In this document: positions 35,779 to 48,500 of the stretch, one piece after another
Layout of the letters: each line of letters starts with the position of its first letter
How positions within the stretch are numbered: the stretch's first letter is position 1
Origin: Bugula neritina
Lineage: Eukaryota > Bryozoa > Gymnolaemata > Cheilostomatida > Bugulidae
Assembly (NCBI GenBank): GCA_964035545.1
Contig: OZ037770.1
Span: forward strand, 11,832,463-11,896,462
Direction: 5' to 3'
DNA length: 64,000 nucleotides
The notes under the pieces: model-generated
The model's database searches: none
What the model was told of the DNA's origin: nothing
Seen by the model: only the letters and a program-made list of their open reading frames with translations
Program-made: the position numbers and the translations under genes

Positions 35779-38700
35779 TTAGTGCCAAATACTGGCTGCC
35801 TTTTCGCCCTTTGGTCCAGGGTATCCTGGTGGTCCCTTAGGTCCAGGGTGGCCAGCAGCACCTAAGAAAGCAATATAAATAGATATTAGTATTAAAAAAG
35901 GCATTAAAGTAAGGATTACAGAATATTAATATAGCTAGAAATATATTTCTTTAGGTTAAATGGTCATTTCAAAATAAGTTAATAGTATTATGTGGCATAT
36001 GCATCTTGCAATATATTAATCATTATGCTAACAGTAACATGCTGAGCATGCTTATATAATAAATATCATAAAATTTTACCTTTAGGTCCAGCATAGCTGC
36101 GACCACTGTCTCCCATTGGACCTTGGTGTCCCTCTCCTTGCATACCTGGTGGTCCAGCTGGTCCTGGACGTCCAGTGTATGAATCACCCTGCTCACCCTT
36201 AGGTCCGGCGTATCCAGGTGCACCTGGATGACCTCTCATTCCTGTAAGTAGAAAAGTAATTATTATAAACTGTTATCCAATCTTGGAAGTTATTAACTCT
36301 TTGATATTCAATGGTTAAAGACTACACACACTCAAATTATAGGAGTTATTTACTCTTTTGCATTTGTTAGTTGCAGACTGCAGGAACTTGTAACGCAAAA
36401 CAATTGTGTTGTTTTACTATTTGGTTGTTGAAAAAAACCCATTTTTGGCTTCCTATCAACACTTTTTGAAGATAGTAGTAGTTGTATACCTTTTGGTCCA
36501 TAGAGAGATGCACCCATTTTTCCTTTAGGTCCAGCATATCCGGGGGCACCATCAACACCCATCATTCCCTTTGCACCTCTGTATCTCTGAAAAACAAGGA
36601 AATAAACTAATCATCATAATAAAATTTGCATTTATAAACCAGGTTCTAAAATTGTGGCTTTCAAATGAACACATTAGATTAGTAAGGAGCACATACTCTG
36701 CCTCTTGGTCCCTTGTTTCCTTTAAGGCCTTGAGCACCAGGAGCACCATTAGGTCCAGGATATCCTGCATCTCCTATCATTCCTTTAGGACCAACACCAT
36801 ATCCTGGGATACCCACGTGACCCATTTCTCCTTTTGGTCCTCTATAACCTGGGCTACCGGGATGACCTCTCTCTCCTAAAAGTTGTTATAAACATTACTA
36901 AAGTTGAACCAGAGTTTTGAAACTAGTTGAAAACTTTTATACTTAGAAGTGTACTAAAATTAACATAATGTGGTTAGAACTATTTGTTCAGCTTTTTACC
37001 TTTAGCACCATATCCATTTGGTCCATCTAGTCCTGGAGCTCCAATCATTCCACGCTCTCCCTTTGGACCTCTGTAGTTTCTTCCTCTATCTCCCTTTGGC
37101 CCTTGAGCACCTGGTACTCCTGCTGGTCCCTTGACACCGGTGGCTCCACCATGTCCGATTTCACCTTTAGGTCCTGTGCAGAAGAAAAACTTGTGTTATA
37201 GGCCTACTGCTTTTCTGCTGACAATGCATTTACTACTTAAAAGAATAGTATATGTATTATGATAGTCAAATTCACCTTGTGGTCCAGGGAAACCATGTCC
37301 GCTGTGTCCCTTTGGTCCCTTGTATCCTGGTGGACCAACATCTCCTCTCTTTCCCTTGATGGAGTGTCCATTTCTTCCTCTGTATCCCATGTCTCCTTTG
37401 GGTCCCTTTGGTCCTCTGTGTGACAATCCTCTCATACCCTTAGCTCCAGGTACACCTGGTCTACCATCATGTCCTGGCTCACCTGGAGAATGTGAAAAGA
37501 GACTTTGAGAATGTCGCTGTAGCTAGTAAATAGAATGGAATAGAATGCCCTGCAATAAGTGATAAATAGTTTACCCTTTCTGCCGTAACCTCGGTCTCCT
37601 TGCATTCCCTTGGCTCCATTGTATCCTGGGATACCATCTGGTCCCTTCATACCCTTAGGTCCACGGTAGCTCTGTGAAAAAATGCATAAGATATGTTTTC
37701 TTTTATCAAAATTATCAATAGCATTGATATTATTGTTGGTCTATTAATTATTATCACATTTGGTGCTAGATACAATATTCATGAGAGTAAACATTACATT
37801 TCCATAAATCTTGAGTGCCCAAGACGGTCCAACCCAATTATAAAGTTTCTAATGTATGGTTATGATGTAATTAGCTAGTGATTTTATGCAATATTATATT
37901 GATGATGCCAACTGTAACTTGCATAAATTAAAATAAATTATAAACATACTCTTCCTCTATCTCCTTTAGGACCTTGTCTTCCTGGAACGCCATATGGTCC
38001 CTTGTCACCAGGTTGTCCCTTAGGTCCTCGGTATCCACGTGGGCCAGGGTAGTAGTTGGCCATTCCCTTCTCACCCTTGTAGCCATTAGCTCCAGGAAGA
38101 CCTAAATAGTTACAGCTTTGACATGTATGCAACAACAATTGTGGGTAAAATTATATATTCAGAAGTTGTCTACCCAAATAAATGATGTCCAGAATTGAGG
38201 AAGTTGTTGAAGGTAAAAAAGTTTGAAAGCTATGTCAGGCAAACTTAAGAATATGATAAACAAAAACAAGTTACGGCTGCCTTGTAGTAAAAACTGCTAA
38301 ATAAACAGGCTATCACAGATTTGACTAATGATTTTACCTGGGTGTCCAATTTCACCGCGCTCTCCCTTGGTGCCACGGTAGCTGCGACCTCTGAATCCTT
38401 TCTCTCCCATCATTCCTTTGGCACCATCCATGGGTTGAAGAGCGGCACCTTGGTCTCCCATACGTCCTGGTTGTCCTGGGGGTCCAATTGGACCTTTATA
38501 ACCTTGGTCTCCCATTGGTCCTTTGGGTCCTGGTGGACCTACAATACAAAAAAAAGTGTATTGAAATGTTTTGCTCTGTTGTGTGAGTAACTCAAGAAAC
38601 TGGGTTCAAAGGGATGGGTGGTAACTTACCTGCTGGTGGTGGGTGAGTGACACCGGGATAGCCTGGTGGTCCTGGGGGTCCAGGTGGGCCGGGTGGGCAT

Positions 38701-39294
38701 GGTGTTTTGCAATGGTGAGAATAAGCACTTCTTTTAGCTCTTGAAATGGTCTAATAATAGAAATATTAATATGTTTTCAAACTGAAAATAAAATTTTGGA
38801 TGAAACAGTAGTAAGAGTACACATAGTAGAAATTGGATGCTTAAAATAATATTGATGCTTATAAGTGTACTCACTGATTCAGGCTTTACATCTGGGAGCT
38901 TGTGAAGATCAACCAACTAAAAGTTATCATAAGCATTATGTTACAACTATGGTGGATAATTAATATGCTTAGGGTTGGCTAATTGATAATGAGTAATTAA
39001 CTGAACATGGAAATGACTAATATAAAAGAGTTCAACCCAGCAACTTTACAGCTTATTGTGTGTAGTATGACTTTTGGAAGCAAAACATAAAACATTATTA
39101 ATATTATGGTTATAGTTTTACTAAGACATTTTATTACAGGCTACTTAATATGTGTTGCAGCTCACCTCAGACTCTAGAAGATCAAGTTTGTTGAGGAGGT
39201 ACGTAGCAAATATGGCACCAGAGATGACGAGGGTGGTGAATATTGTGCATGAGATTAATATAGACACGGTGGACAGTTTCTTCTCGTGAGCCAT
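35779..39294 (-). CDS. Membrane-anchored cuticle-type collagen B (12 coding exons, 547 aa)
   Basis: Exons in transcript order, all GT-AG with matching phases: 39166-39294, 38875-38916, 38630-38750, 38338-38538, 37950-38101, 37575-37671, 37276-37482, 37000-37173, 36697-36875, 36490-36586, 36080-36241, 35779-35861. The start is [16 protein letters not shown]; a membrane helix spans about residues 9-33 and continues [14 protein letters not shown], nearly identical to gene A. The second exon ([14 protein letters not shown]) differs from A only in its last two residues. An R-A-K-R furin-type site ends at residue 64 and Cys-x3-Cys follows (71, 75). The Gly-X-Y region is rich in GPKG and RGRxYRG motifs, with an interruption near [12 protein letters not shown]. 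The tail ends EKAASIWH. Exon sizes match A one for one except the first, third, sixth, eighth and last. Convergent orientation with A suggests an inverted duplication. Confidence 0.93.
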
Positions 39295-39499
39295 CTTCAA
39301 AATGATTTAAAAATGACAGTTTAAAGAACCAGAATTTGGTTACTAATAACTTATAAACAGCTAGAACTTTAGTATCTTGATCAACTGTTATTCAACGGTT
39401 TTAATAAGCTGCTTATGTTTTGCTGATAAGTTTTTGTTACCTACTTTACAGATTTTCAGAAGACATAAAGTGTTTTCATGTGAAGAAGTTTGTTCTTAC

Positions 39500-39530
39500 C
39501 TTGATGAGGGATCTCTCTCTTCCTCTATGA
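39500..39530 (-). promoter_or_regulatory. Collagen B non-coding first exon (donor at 39499)
   Basis: On the minus strand a purine-rich leader ends CCTCATCAAG|GTAAGAAC. The coding exon then starts at its ATG directly after a TTTTGAAG acceptor, as in gene C. The 5' limit is estimated about 30 bp from the TATA box. Confidence 0.55.
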
Positions 39531-39550
39531 CTTCTTTCAATAGAATATGT

Positions 39551-39560
39551 TATTTTATAT
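39551..39560 (-). promoter_or_regulatory. Collagen B TATA box
   Basis: The minus strand reads GATATAAAATAAC, embedded between a GC-richer upstream block and the 5' UTR exon. Confidence 0.6.
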
Positions 39561-39585
39561 CGGCGCTAGCTCCTCCCCATCTCTT

Positions 39586-39596
39586 AGCTCCGCCTT
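39586..39596 (-). promoter_or_regulatory. Shared collagen promoter element AAGGCGGAGCT (gene B)
   Basis: The exact 11-mer on the minus strand, about 36 bp upstream of the TATA box. Just upstream is TTGATTGATGGAGATTCGAG, similar to the TGATTGAACCTCG before the distal copy in gene C. Confidence 0.7.
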
Positions 39597-41002
39597 CTCG
39601 AATCTCCATCAATCAACATAAATGAAATGTCAAGTGAAAATCCATTTATCACTTGGCGAAAATTCCTGTTATATGTGTCTAATTATACATTTGATATGAT
39701 ATGTGGGGATATTTTGCAAAGTGTTTTGGTAATAAAATCTGCCGGTATGTGACCTGAAACAGACAAGGAAAGAAACGTTGAAAGAGACAGTATAATTATG
39801 CATGGGGAGCCAACTCAGCATAAACTCAAGATTTCTGTGACTCCGTGTCAATGAAGTTAAATGAGTTTTGAATTGTTATATACCTTTAAGATAGAAAAAT
39901 CATTATTCAAGACGACACTGTACCATGGTAACAGACTTATTTCTGTGTGAATAATTTTGTGATCCTAAAGCTAATTCGAATTTTCAAGTGCTTGAGCTAC
40001 TTATTGGGGATTTTATATGAATTTAATTGGAATGATTTTTTCTTATCGAAACATCTATAAGTATGTGGTGCCATAGATTTTGTAGCAAATTGCTTTATTT
40101 ACTGCACTTTTTGTTTTAAATTTTGTTTTTTTCACTGCCTGGTACAGTTTGCTACTAAAGTATGTATTGAAATAAAACTCATTCACAATGTATGTCATTT
40201 TATTTTAATAACAATAAATAACTCTTCATAATGACCATATAGACAGTGTCGATGTCAAATTCTAAAAATTGATATTAGTGATAAGTGTAACATTCCATAT
40301 TTTAAAACCATATAGTAGTCACATTATAGATTTTAAAGGTATCCTGGAATGCAAAATATCTTTACTATGATCAAAGTTACTTGCTGTTTATGTTGCATGA
40401 AAGTAGTTAAACTGCAAATCTGTCAGTATACGAAACCTAACATACTACTATATTACTCCATAACTACATCACTACATAACTGCATTAACATAATGCTATA
40501 ATACTATATTGTCATGTAACTATTTTACTACAATATTACAACACATTATACAATCACCATATTACTCAGAAATTCTAGAAGAGCGTCACTGCAGCACTAG
40601 GATGTAATGTAGTTTACAGTAAAAATAAAATATGTAAAGTTTTTACTTACAAACTAAACAGCACACATGAGTATGCATTAAAGAAATAAAAGTCAACACG
40701 TATAAGGCCAGATATAAAATCTGTTTAAAGCAACATACAAGCTTATACAACAGGCTTGTTAACTGTTCACTTTAATTTTTTACTTCATAATTCAGTAATA
40801 ACGCAGCTTTATCTGAAAGTTGAGTTAAAAACATGCCGTTCTCCCCATTTAACTATAGCAAATAGCTAAAATAATAACTTTGTCTTTATAAGTAAAGTTT
40901 TCAGTTGCGATAGTTATGTGCCTTTAAGGTTTAGTAAAGCTACAAAAATAAAGCTAAGAAGGAACAGGAATTCAAAGTTGCACGTGCTTTAAACTTTATT
41001 TG
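39597..41002. other. Non-coding sequence upstream of collagen B
   Basis: No gene recognised. A low-complexity CATACTACTATATTACTCC-like run occupies about 40440-40570. Confidence 0.45.
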
Positions 41003-41062
41003 GCAATTGCTTCAGCAACTTTCTCCACTCTATAGAGAGGAGAAAGTTGCTGAAGCAATTGC
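41003..41062. repeat. Near-perfect 60-bp palindrome
   Basis: Arms at 41003-41026 and 41039-41062 are 24-nt perfect reverse complements (left begins GCAATTGCTTCAGCAACTTT). The 12-nt centre, ACTCTATAGAGA, is itself self-complementary except for its outer A/A. The whole 60 bp is palindromic with a single mismatched pair. Confidence 0.95.
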
Positions 41063-41460
41063 TTTTTGTCTTGAATATCAACTGCTGTTCTATTTTTGGC
41101 AAGAATTGCAAAAAAATTTGCATTTCTACTGTTTTCCAGCTTTTTAGATTGCACAAACTGAAACAAATCAGCAAGTCTAAAATTATCAGAACTGAAACAG
41201 TTTCCACTGATACAACATCGTCTGCCAAACTCAATTGGCAAGAAAACTTTTGAGTTTTTGCCTGGCGTAGCTTCTAAATATAACAATGAAACAATAAAGG
41301 GTGGTGAACATGCACAGCTAGTTTCAAGTTTGGCTTTTTCAAAAAAAAGGTTACGAAATACAAAGATTTCAAATAATATATGTAACCCAAGTTAGCTAAT
41401 TCATGTTGCAAATGCACACATCTATTTGATGCAGATGACATATGCAAGTTATAAAACTTT
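41063..41460. other. Sequence with an open minus-strand frame, identity unknown
   Basis: The minus-strand frame 40996-41286 reads in part KVFLPIEFGRRCCISGNCFS and SDNFRLADLFQFVQSKKLEN, which looks more protein-like than its surroundings, but it runs into the palindrome. It could be a fragment of a transposon protein. No family recognised. Confidence 0.25.
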
Positions 41461-41533
41461 TGCCCCAACTGGGATTTGAACCCAAGACCTTGGGCTTGCT
41501 GGCAGGCACCTACCATTACACAACAGGGAACAC
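41461..41533 (-). repeat. tRNA-like element, minus strand
   Basis: On the minus strand GTGTAATGGTAGG resembles an A-box and GGGTTCAAATCCC is a good B-box with a 5-bp T-stem. The 3' TTGGGGCA pairs poorly with the 5' end, so a pseudo-tRNA or SINE head is likelier than a working gene. Confidence 0.5.
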
Positions 41534-43391
41534 CAGGTAAACTCATTGGCTGTCTGTTTATTCTAGTCTAATAAAATTCTTATTGGAAGTATAGCAAAAC
41601 AGTAAAAGTTAGATTTTACAGAATTGATTTTATTAGCACACTGTTTTAACACTTTGATAAATGGAATGCTCTTGAAAAGCATAATAATCATTAGCTTAAA
41701 TACTAAATTGAAACATTCTCTTTTTCAAAATTGTCACCTCGTATGCATGTCCCTTTGTATGTATATTTGATCTGCGTGTACAACAACTTTAATCTATAAC
41801 TATAGTACTATAAAGCAATTAATATTATATTCAGCTCTGAGCTTAACTATTTTTCACTAAAAGGCTTGATAAGAATAAAAATAAAAATTGTCAATTTTAA
41901 AATTATGGACATTTAGAATTGATTTATTTCTATTGGTTTTTTTTTCATGAAGATTTACAATACAAATTTCAGACATGTCTTGATTATTGGGGTTGTCTCA
42001 CACGACTTAATAATTTTTTCTCATTTCTTGACATTCTAAAAGTGGCTTTAAAATACTTGGCATGTAGCTGCAGTAACAACTAAAGTACTATAATATGCTG
42101 AGTATACTTAAACTAAATGTTCGTTATTTAAAAAAAGCTGCGAATTGCAACTTCAAGGCGTGTCTCAAATTAACCTTATGATATTGTGAAATGATTTCAA
42201 CTGGTCAAAATAGCAATAGAAATTTTATTGCTTTATAAATATGATTTATTAAAGAAGATTAGTTTAATCTATTATAATGGTTTTATACAAAATAATATTA
42301 CAGGATCCTGTTTGATCTAATCTTAGTGCATGCATTCATGCGCCTTTAAATTATAATTTTGTTTGATTAGGTGTCGGTGAGCATTGAAAGGTTGCATACT
42401 ATTTTAGCTAGATGCTAACTGAATGGCAATTTTCGCCGCTGGTTTTGATAAGATTTGCACGTTAGTACTATTTAATGATACAAACTAAACACACCAAGAT
42501 GAAAAGACTTTCATAAAGCAAGAATTTCAGTCAATGCTAAAACTATGCAAATGCCAATCAAGTTATTTTCAGGCGATTTTTTAAATAAAAGAGTTATTTA
42601 TGAGATAACCATATGTCATCAGTCAAATCACAATTGTACTATAGTGTATATTTCTTTGTGTATTTTTGGAGGCTACATTTTAAAGTGGTTTAATTTAACT
42701 TAATATACTTTAATCATTAGTTTACTTCATCAATATTTGTTTAGCCTCTGTTTTGCTGCAAGATTGAGCGCCCTGACCACATGTAGGCAAGTTCCAACTG
42801 GATTAAGTAGCACTGAGTCTATTTTTGTTGGTACTTCATGCAGATGCTGCTAAATATGCAATGAAACTTATACTGAAGCATATGCATTATTGTGCGTGCC
42901 GTATTATGAACATTTGATAGGTGCTAACAAAAGCTGTTGCAAAACAAAATGGGAGCTTTTGTATAGGGGCAACTTGGGTACACAATTAATGTACAGCAGA
43001 AAAAAAGCGGAAATGCTAAAAATTTTAATGTAACAAAGTTAAAATGTAATAAAGAAAATGTATTGGCAATTTTTCTTTGAAGAAAATCATTAGGTGACCT
43101 GCCAAAGATAAAACTCTTGATATAATATATAGTCCATGGATTTAATAACTTCACTTCTAAAGTTTAAAGTTAAACGAAAAGCTATAATGCAGCTGGATTA
43201 AAGCGAATTAGACAGACATTAGTTTTCCACTTGACAGAAAGCTTCCTCGGTGTCACAAATTTAGTCTTAAAATAGTTGTGCATCTAAAGGATTAGCAAAC
43301 ATGTATAATTTTAAACTAATTTTAAGCAAGTATTAACTAAGGAAATCGGTTAAAAATGTTGATTACTATTTCTTGGTTGTGGCTCTGTGAG
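41534..43391. other. Non-coding sequence
   Basis: AT-rich, no supported gene. Confidence 0.45.
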
Positions 43392-43457
43392 TCAAGACTG
43401 GCTGAGGGCATTGAGGTGCAAGTTGGTGCCAGGGTGTACTTTGGCAAGTTCAACAAG
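43392..43457 (+). other. Weak candidate exon (22 codons)
   Basis: A GC-richer block preceded by TGTGAG and followed by GTTTAT reads SRLAEGIEVQVGARVYFGKF then NK, with no stop and whole codons. The frame also stays open upstream. The splice signals are modest and no partner exon was found. Confidence 0.2.
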
Positions 43458-45486
43458 GTTTATATTTATCTAAGATGTTTTTTGTTTCGGTAGTAGAAAT
43501 AATCGTATAAGACGACGTAACCTCTTGAGATGCACATCTGGCAACCAAGTTTGATTCTGAGGAGAGTATGTCGCAACCTCTTTACTTCCAAATCGGGAAA
43601 CCTAGCTTGTTTGAAATTTAATGATAAAATATGAAAAAGTTTATAAACATTATATAACAGCTTTAAGGTAAATTAACAAAAGTACTTTGCTAGCCCTTTT
43701 TATTCATATCTTTTGAAAGACAGAGTCGTACCTTATGCTATAATCCTTAGCAAGTTAGGTGCTACATACTGGACAGGCACCTAAAGATCTTGCTTTTATA
43801 TTTTGCAATAAACTCTATATTTATTGCACACGTACTTCACGTCAACACAACCAAGTCAATACCAAATCTGTTGATGGTGAAACAGATGGCAACAGAGTTT
43901 TAAATTTCTTACCACACTTCCTTTTACGTTTTGTAAAAAGCTATGATTAAGTAAATGATCAACTGAAATAAATAGCCATGTGTAGGTAGATTGTTTAGAC
44001 AGCTTACAAATTACTTTAATTCTGTCTATACACTCTTAACAACTCTTATTTCATTGCAGACTGAAAACCGGCTAAAGATTTACCTTTTAAGTGTATGGTA
44101 CTCCAAGATACAAACTGAAGCATGCAACATTAAAATATGATTAACATTTTCTGCATTTGTAACTTATGTTTCATAGAGGCTATACAGGTGCTAGCCAACA
44201 GATATGCACGATGCATAAACTTAGCATATAGTAAAACAAGGAAATGATTTCTCTATATTGCGGACAGTAAGTGGGTGGTTAATTATTGGAAAAGATAGTT
44301 CAGTAGCAAATGTGATAAAAAACCTTTGAAGGTTGTAATGTTTTTTCTTTTAATAGTTTTTCTTCTCAACTTGCTTGTGCTTTCTTGAAACTCTTACTGT
44401 ATTTATAACAAAACAAAACATGGTGTGACAGAAGACATTTGATATAGCCAGCAGTAAAATGCTCAATAGATTAAATTTATGGTGATTTTTCAATCTATAC
44501 TAATAGCTTTTATCCCGAACGTTGATTTTTTACATCATATATAAACATCACTGATTAGGCAGTACTAAATAGCGACTTTTTTCGCATACTGCCAACCAAA
44601 TCTTGTAATAAACCCAACTCCTTTGAGGTAAGGCCTTACATAGCTACCATCCCTAGATGCATAAGTTAAATACTTATAAATGTCATCAGCTCTTTGGTTT
44701 CGCAATTGTAGTTCGGCAAGCACATACGATTTTTCTTTGTTTTCTTCATCAGTTTACCAGGTCCCAATATGCTACATGGGCTACGCCTACATAGATTCAT
44801 TATTTTTCATAAAAAAAGCTTACGATCAGCTTTATTCTAGGTCTAAAGTATTGAGAGACTTAGCATATATATCTAAGGCGGTTATTTAATTACTTGTGAA
44901 GGCCTAAGTCTGTATAAGATAAATTAGCTTGCATTATAACATATTAAATCAAAACTAGACTTAGGTTTGTGTATAATAATAGAAAAGTAATGAAAAGTTA
45001 GGCGGATTAAACACGTGTCACATGACATGTAATTACAGAAGTCCAGCACACGCGCCTGCTTTATTTTTATGTCAAACTAGTTGAAGCTGTAAAACTGCAA
45101 CCGCAAGATGAATGTGAACTATTTGAATGTTGACAGCGTTATTAGCCATTCATATTTTGAAGCACTACAATTTGTTTTATAATTTAATTTCATTTAAATA
45201 CTTTCATATAGAATATTGATTTTTGCTCTTAAATCAAAAGCTCAGCATAATGAGAATTATATAACTGAAAAATAGGAAATGAACTTAAATGAAGCAGAAG
45301 TTTTCAATCTAGCTATTCATAAGTTATTGCTTTATAATGATTATATATTAGAAAAAAATGAAGGCCAAAAAATTTTTAAAAAATTGAAGCGATAAACTAA
45401 TAATAAGAATTATTCTTGCTATAACGAACTTCGCTTTGACTTGGAAGGTTGCCAAAAGGTATTGCACGTTTTAGTACTTTGAGATA
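43458..45486. other. Non-coding sequence
   Basis: Only short open frames (for example 43759-43950) without recognisable motifs. Confidence 0.45.
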
Positions 45487-45567
45487 AAAGATAGCATCTT
45501 CTTCTTAGTATTTTATAGAGCTATGCTGCCAGTCAGCTGGCAGGCTGCTATGAAAGATGCTATCTTT
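45487..45567. repeat. Hairpin-forming inverted repeat (~80 nt)
   Basis: Outer arms AAAGATAGCATCTT (45487-45500) and AAGATGCTATCTTT (45554-45567) are perfect complements. An inner stem CTGCCAG/CTGGCAG with a TCAG loop lies in the middle, giving a two-tier hairpin of precursor-microRNA size. Nothing shows it is transcribed. Confidence 0.7.
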
Positions 45568-48500
45568 GTTTAGTGTGGTAGTTGTGAATGTGGAAGTAGC
45601 ACTATTATTGAGTAATGTCTTAAACTTCCTGAGTCAGATTAACCTAATGATATGATAAGAATCCTACTAATAGCCTTTTTCCTCTCCTTCTAAGAATCAA
45701 GATGTTCATTTGTGGATCTGCATTTTTGAGTTCTCTTACACATAACACGCGACTCAGACATTGAACTGCAAATTAATTAAAACTACTTATATAAGCAAAT
45801 CTTCAATTTATAAATTATTGTTTTGTACCAACAGCTACAGTGTTATTAGTTTTCTAAATGAAACATCTGACTATAACAAATAGTTTTTTTAATTTAACTT
45901 TATGCCAATATAAAGTAAGCATGAAAGCTCTGATCAACTGTTATTGTTGTTTTCCACTGAATGTAAATTTATAATGAATCAAACTCTAAAACAACTATTA
46001 TTTTGTATCTTAAAAATAAAAATATACTTGATTCCGAGCTATTTGAATCTTTAGCACTGCCTACACTTTTAGAAAAGTGACCAGAACATGATATATTTCC
46101 AGTTTTCTGTAAAGCTGAAGTGTGCTCACCAAATTACACATTTACATAAAATTGCAGCAATATTAAATTATATCAAATCTGATCAGCTCTATAAAATACT
46201 AATTTTTGCTATGTTCTTGTATTTATAAAACTTTTTTAGCTATTGTTTTGCATCTGAGAAGCAGTTGTGAGAATTAAAAAAGAATCTGTTCTTGTACTTT
46301 TAGTTATTATAGTAATCAGTATGACTTAAGGAAACCATTGCAGGTGAGTTTGATACTTTTGGCACTACGAGACTTTATGTAGTAAGCATTTCCCTAGATC
46401 TCAGTCTAAGGTTAAGGTTCCAGGTTTTAGCAAGTCACTTTTGACAAAAAATGTTTGTTTTGTGCTCTATTCTGGTAAACCTGGTTTAATCAGAAGGCTT
46501 CACCTTACCACCCCGTAGTTAAAAGATTTGCCTAGCTTGTTTTCCAATAATTAGCTGCATATAGCTGATACATAGATGCAGGTGTAAATAACTGATCACA
46601 TGTTTCTGGCCATTGACTATCAGCATGCTCAAAAGAAAGGAAAGGTAGCAGAGTGAGAGAAAGCCATGAGCAGCATATTGCTTCATTACTGTTGAATTGA
46701 TCTAAGGCTGACTGCAGCTGGCCTTTGAACCTGTACCTAACTTAATAACTTCAACTTATATTAGACTTCTTCAGTCTTACTAAGTAACACATATAAGACA
46801 CTCCACTTTGACAGCCTGAAAAAAAGAACAATTCAGTTATATTATTGTTATATGAAAATATTATAGAACCAAAAATATTTTTGTTTATTACGAAGAAAGC
46901 TAGCCCTGGTTGAATGCCATCATATAGATTCATTTAATGACAATAAACCTTCTTGGAGTATGGTAGGGTTAAAAATGTAATCTCACAGAATATATTTGTC
47001 AGCAAACTTTTCCATTGATCTCAAAAATATATTTCAATCATATACAACTTTAGATGACACATGCCGCTAATGTAATTAATTTAAAAGTTATAGCTTCCAG
47101 CCGAGAAGCTAAAATTAGACAAAACAATGCATTAAAAATTTGTTGAGTAACATTAAACAAGAAATATTGTTGCTTCATGCCATTATATTTCATATTGGTT
47201 ACCTGGACACTATGTTCACAGTTCAACAGTTTGCCTGACTGCCACTTACCTGTTCTGCCAAGCACCTAGCAAATTAACTGCCAAGTATCTGGCAGGTAAC
47301 TTGTGCCAGGTGCATTTTGCCGATTATTCAGCTTTCAGTAAAAATCAATCAATCAATAATCAATAAAACATATGATATATTTTTATTGGTAATTTAAATT
47401 ATATATAAATTTGAATTTTAAGTGCATCCTTATGCTAATTATACGTGGACAGTTCATTTTCAGCGTTTTAGTTTTGTCACGATCTCCTCTTTAATATAAT
47501 TTCCTATTTTCTATCGTCAATCAGTCAATGCATTGAATGCACAGCTGTTTCCTGTCACAGAGCTTTGATAAACAAACTTCTGCCTCAAACTGAAAAGTAT
47601 AATCTAAAAGGATGTTTTGGATAGAAATAATTAAACAGAACTTTTCATATAATAATAATATTTTGCAAGTTTTTCAAACTGATGCTGCAACTTTTATGAA
47701 TTTGTTGCAAGCAATCAAGAAGTCAACCAAGAGCATTATATATTACATAATCTCTACTGAATACTACTAATAGGTTACCATGTATGTAGCTAGTAGCGCA
47801 AGTCTAGCATTATTTCATTTGTCTGCTAGTTAAGTTTAGAATCATTGTGAAAGTACAAAAAAAGTCATTATAATACCTACTCTTTAAACAATTTTTTAAT
47901 CTTTGTAAGTTCTCATCACCTGCATCCTGTTCTAATATCTTCATCAAAAGGTCTTACTTGTGGGTGTATATTATAGCTACATACTAGAAATGTTTGAATT
48001 ATATAGCTTGTTCATTTTTTCAACATCAATAAATTTTTTGCTCAAAGTCTGTTAGAAAATGCAGAATCTAAATCGATTGCAATAAATATTTTTAATGTTG
48101 TCTATTACAGCAGAAACTGTTAAAAGAGCTGTCATTTTGATTATCCGGCCACACAAGAACAAGCCGATTAGCTAGAGTTTTTTATATCATCAAGAGATTA
48201 ATTTAACCCATTTCTCATTTTTATGGCCAAATTATTTTTCATTTTATCAGCAAGGTAAGCAGATTATCTCATAACTTCTGCACATTAATCTACTGAAAAT
48301 AAACTATAAATTGCATCACATATCTTGCTTATAAACTGCTTTGATTTATCTCACCTGTCACTAATGTCTTTCATGTCTAAAATAGCATCACCTAAGGTTG
48401 TTAATGCCAGAGACAAAAACTCAGATCTAAATGATTTAAAGTAGCTTCTTTCTTAATATAAATAGATAGCTTATCATTTGATGATAAAATACTTATTATT

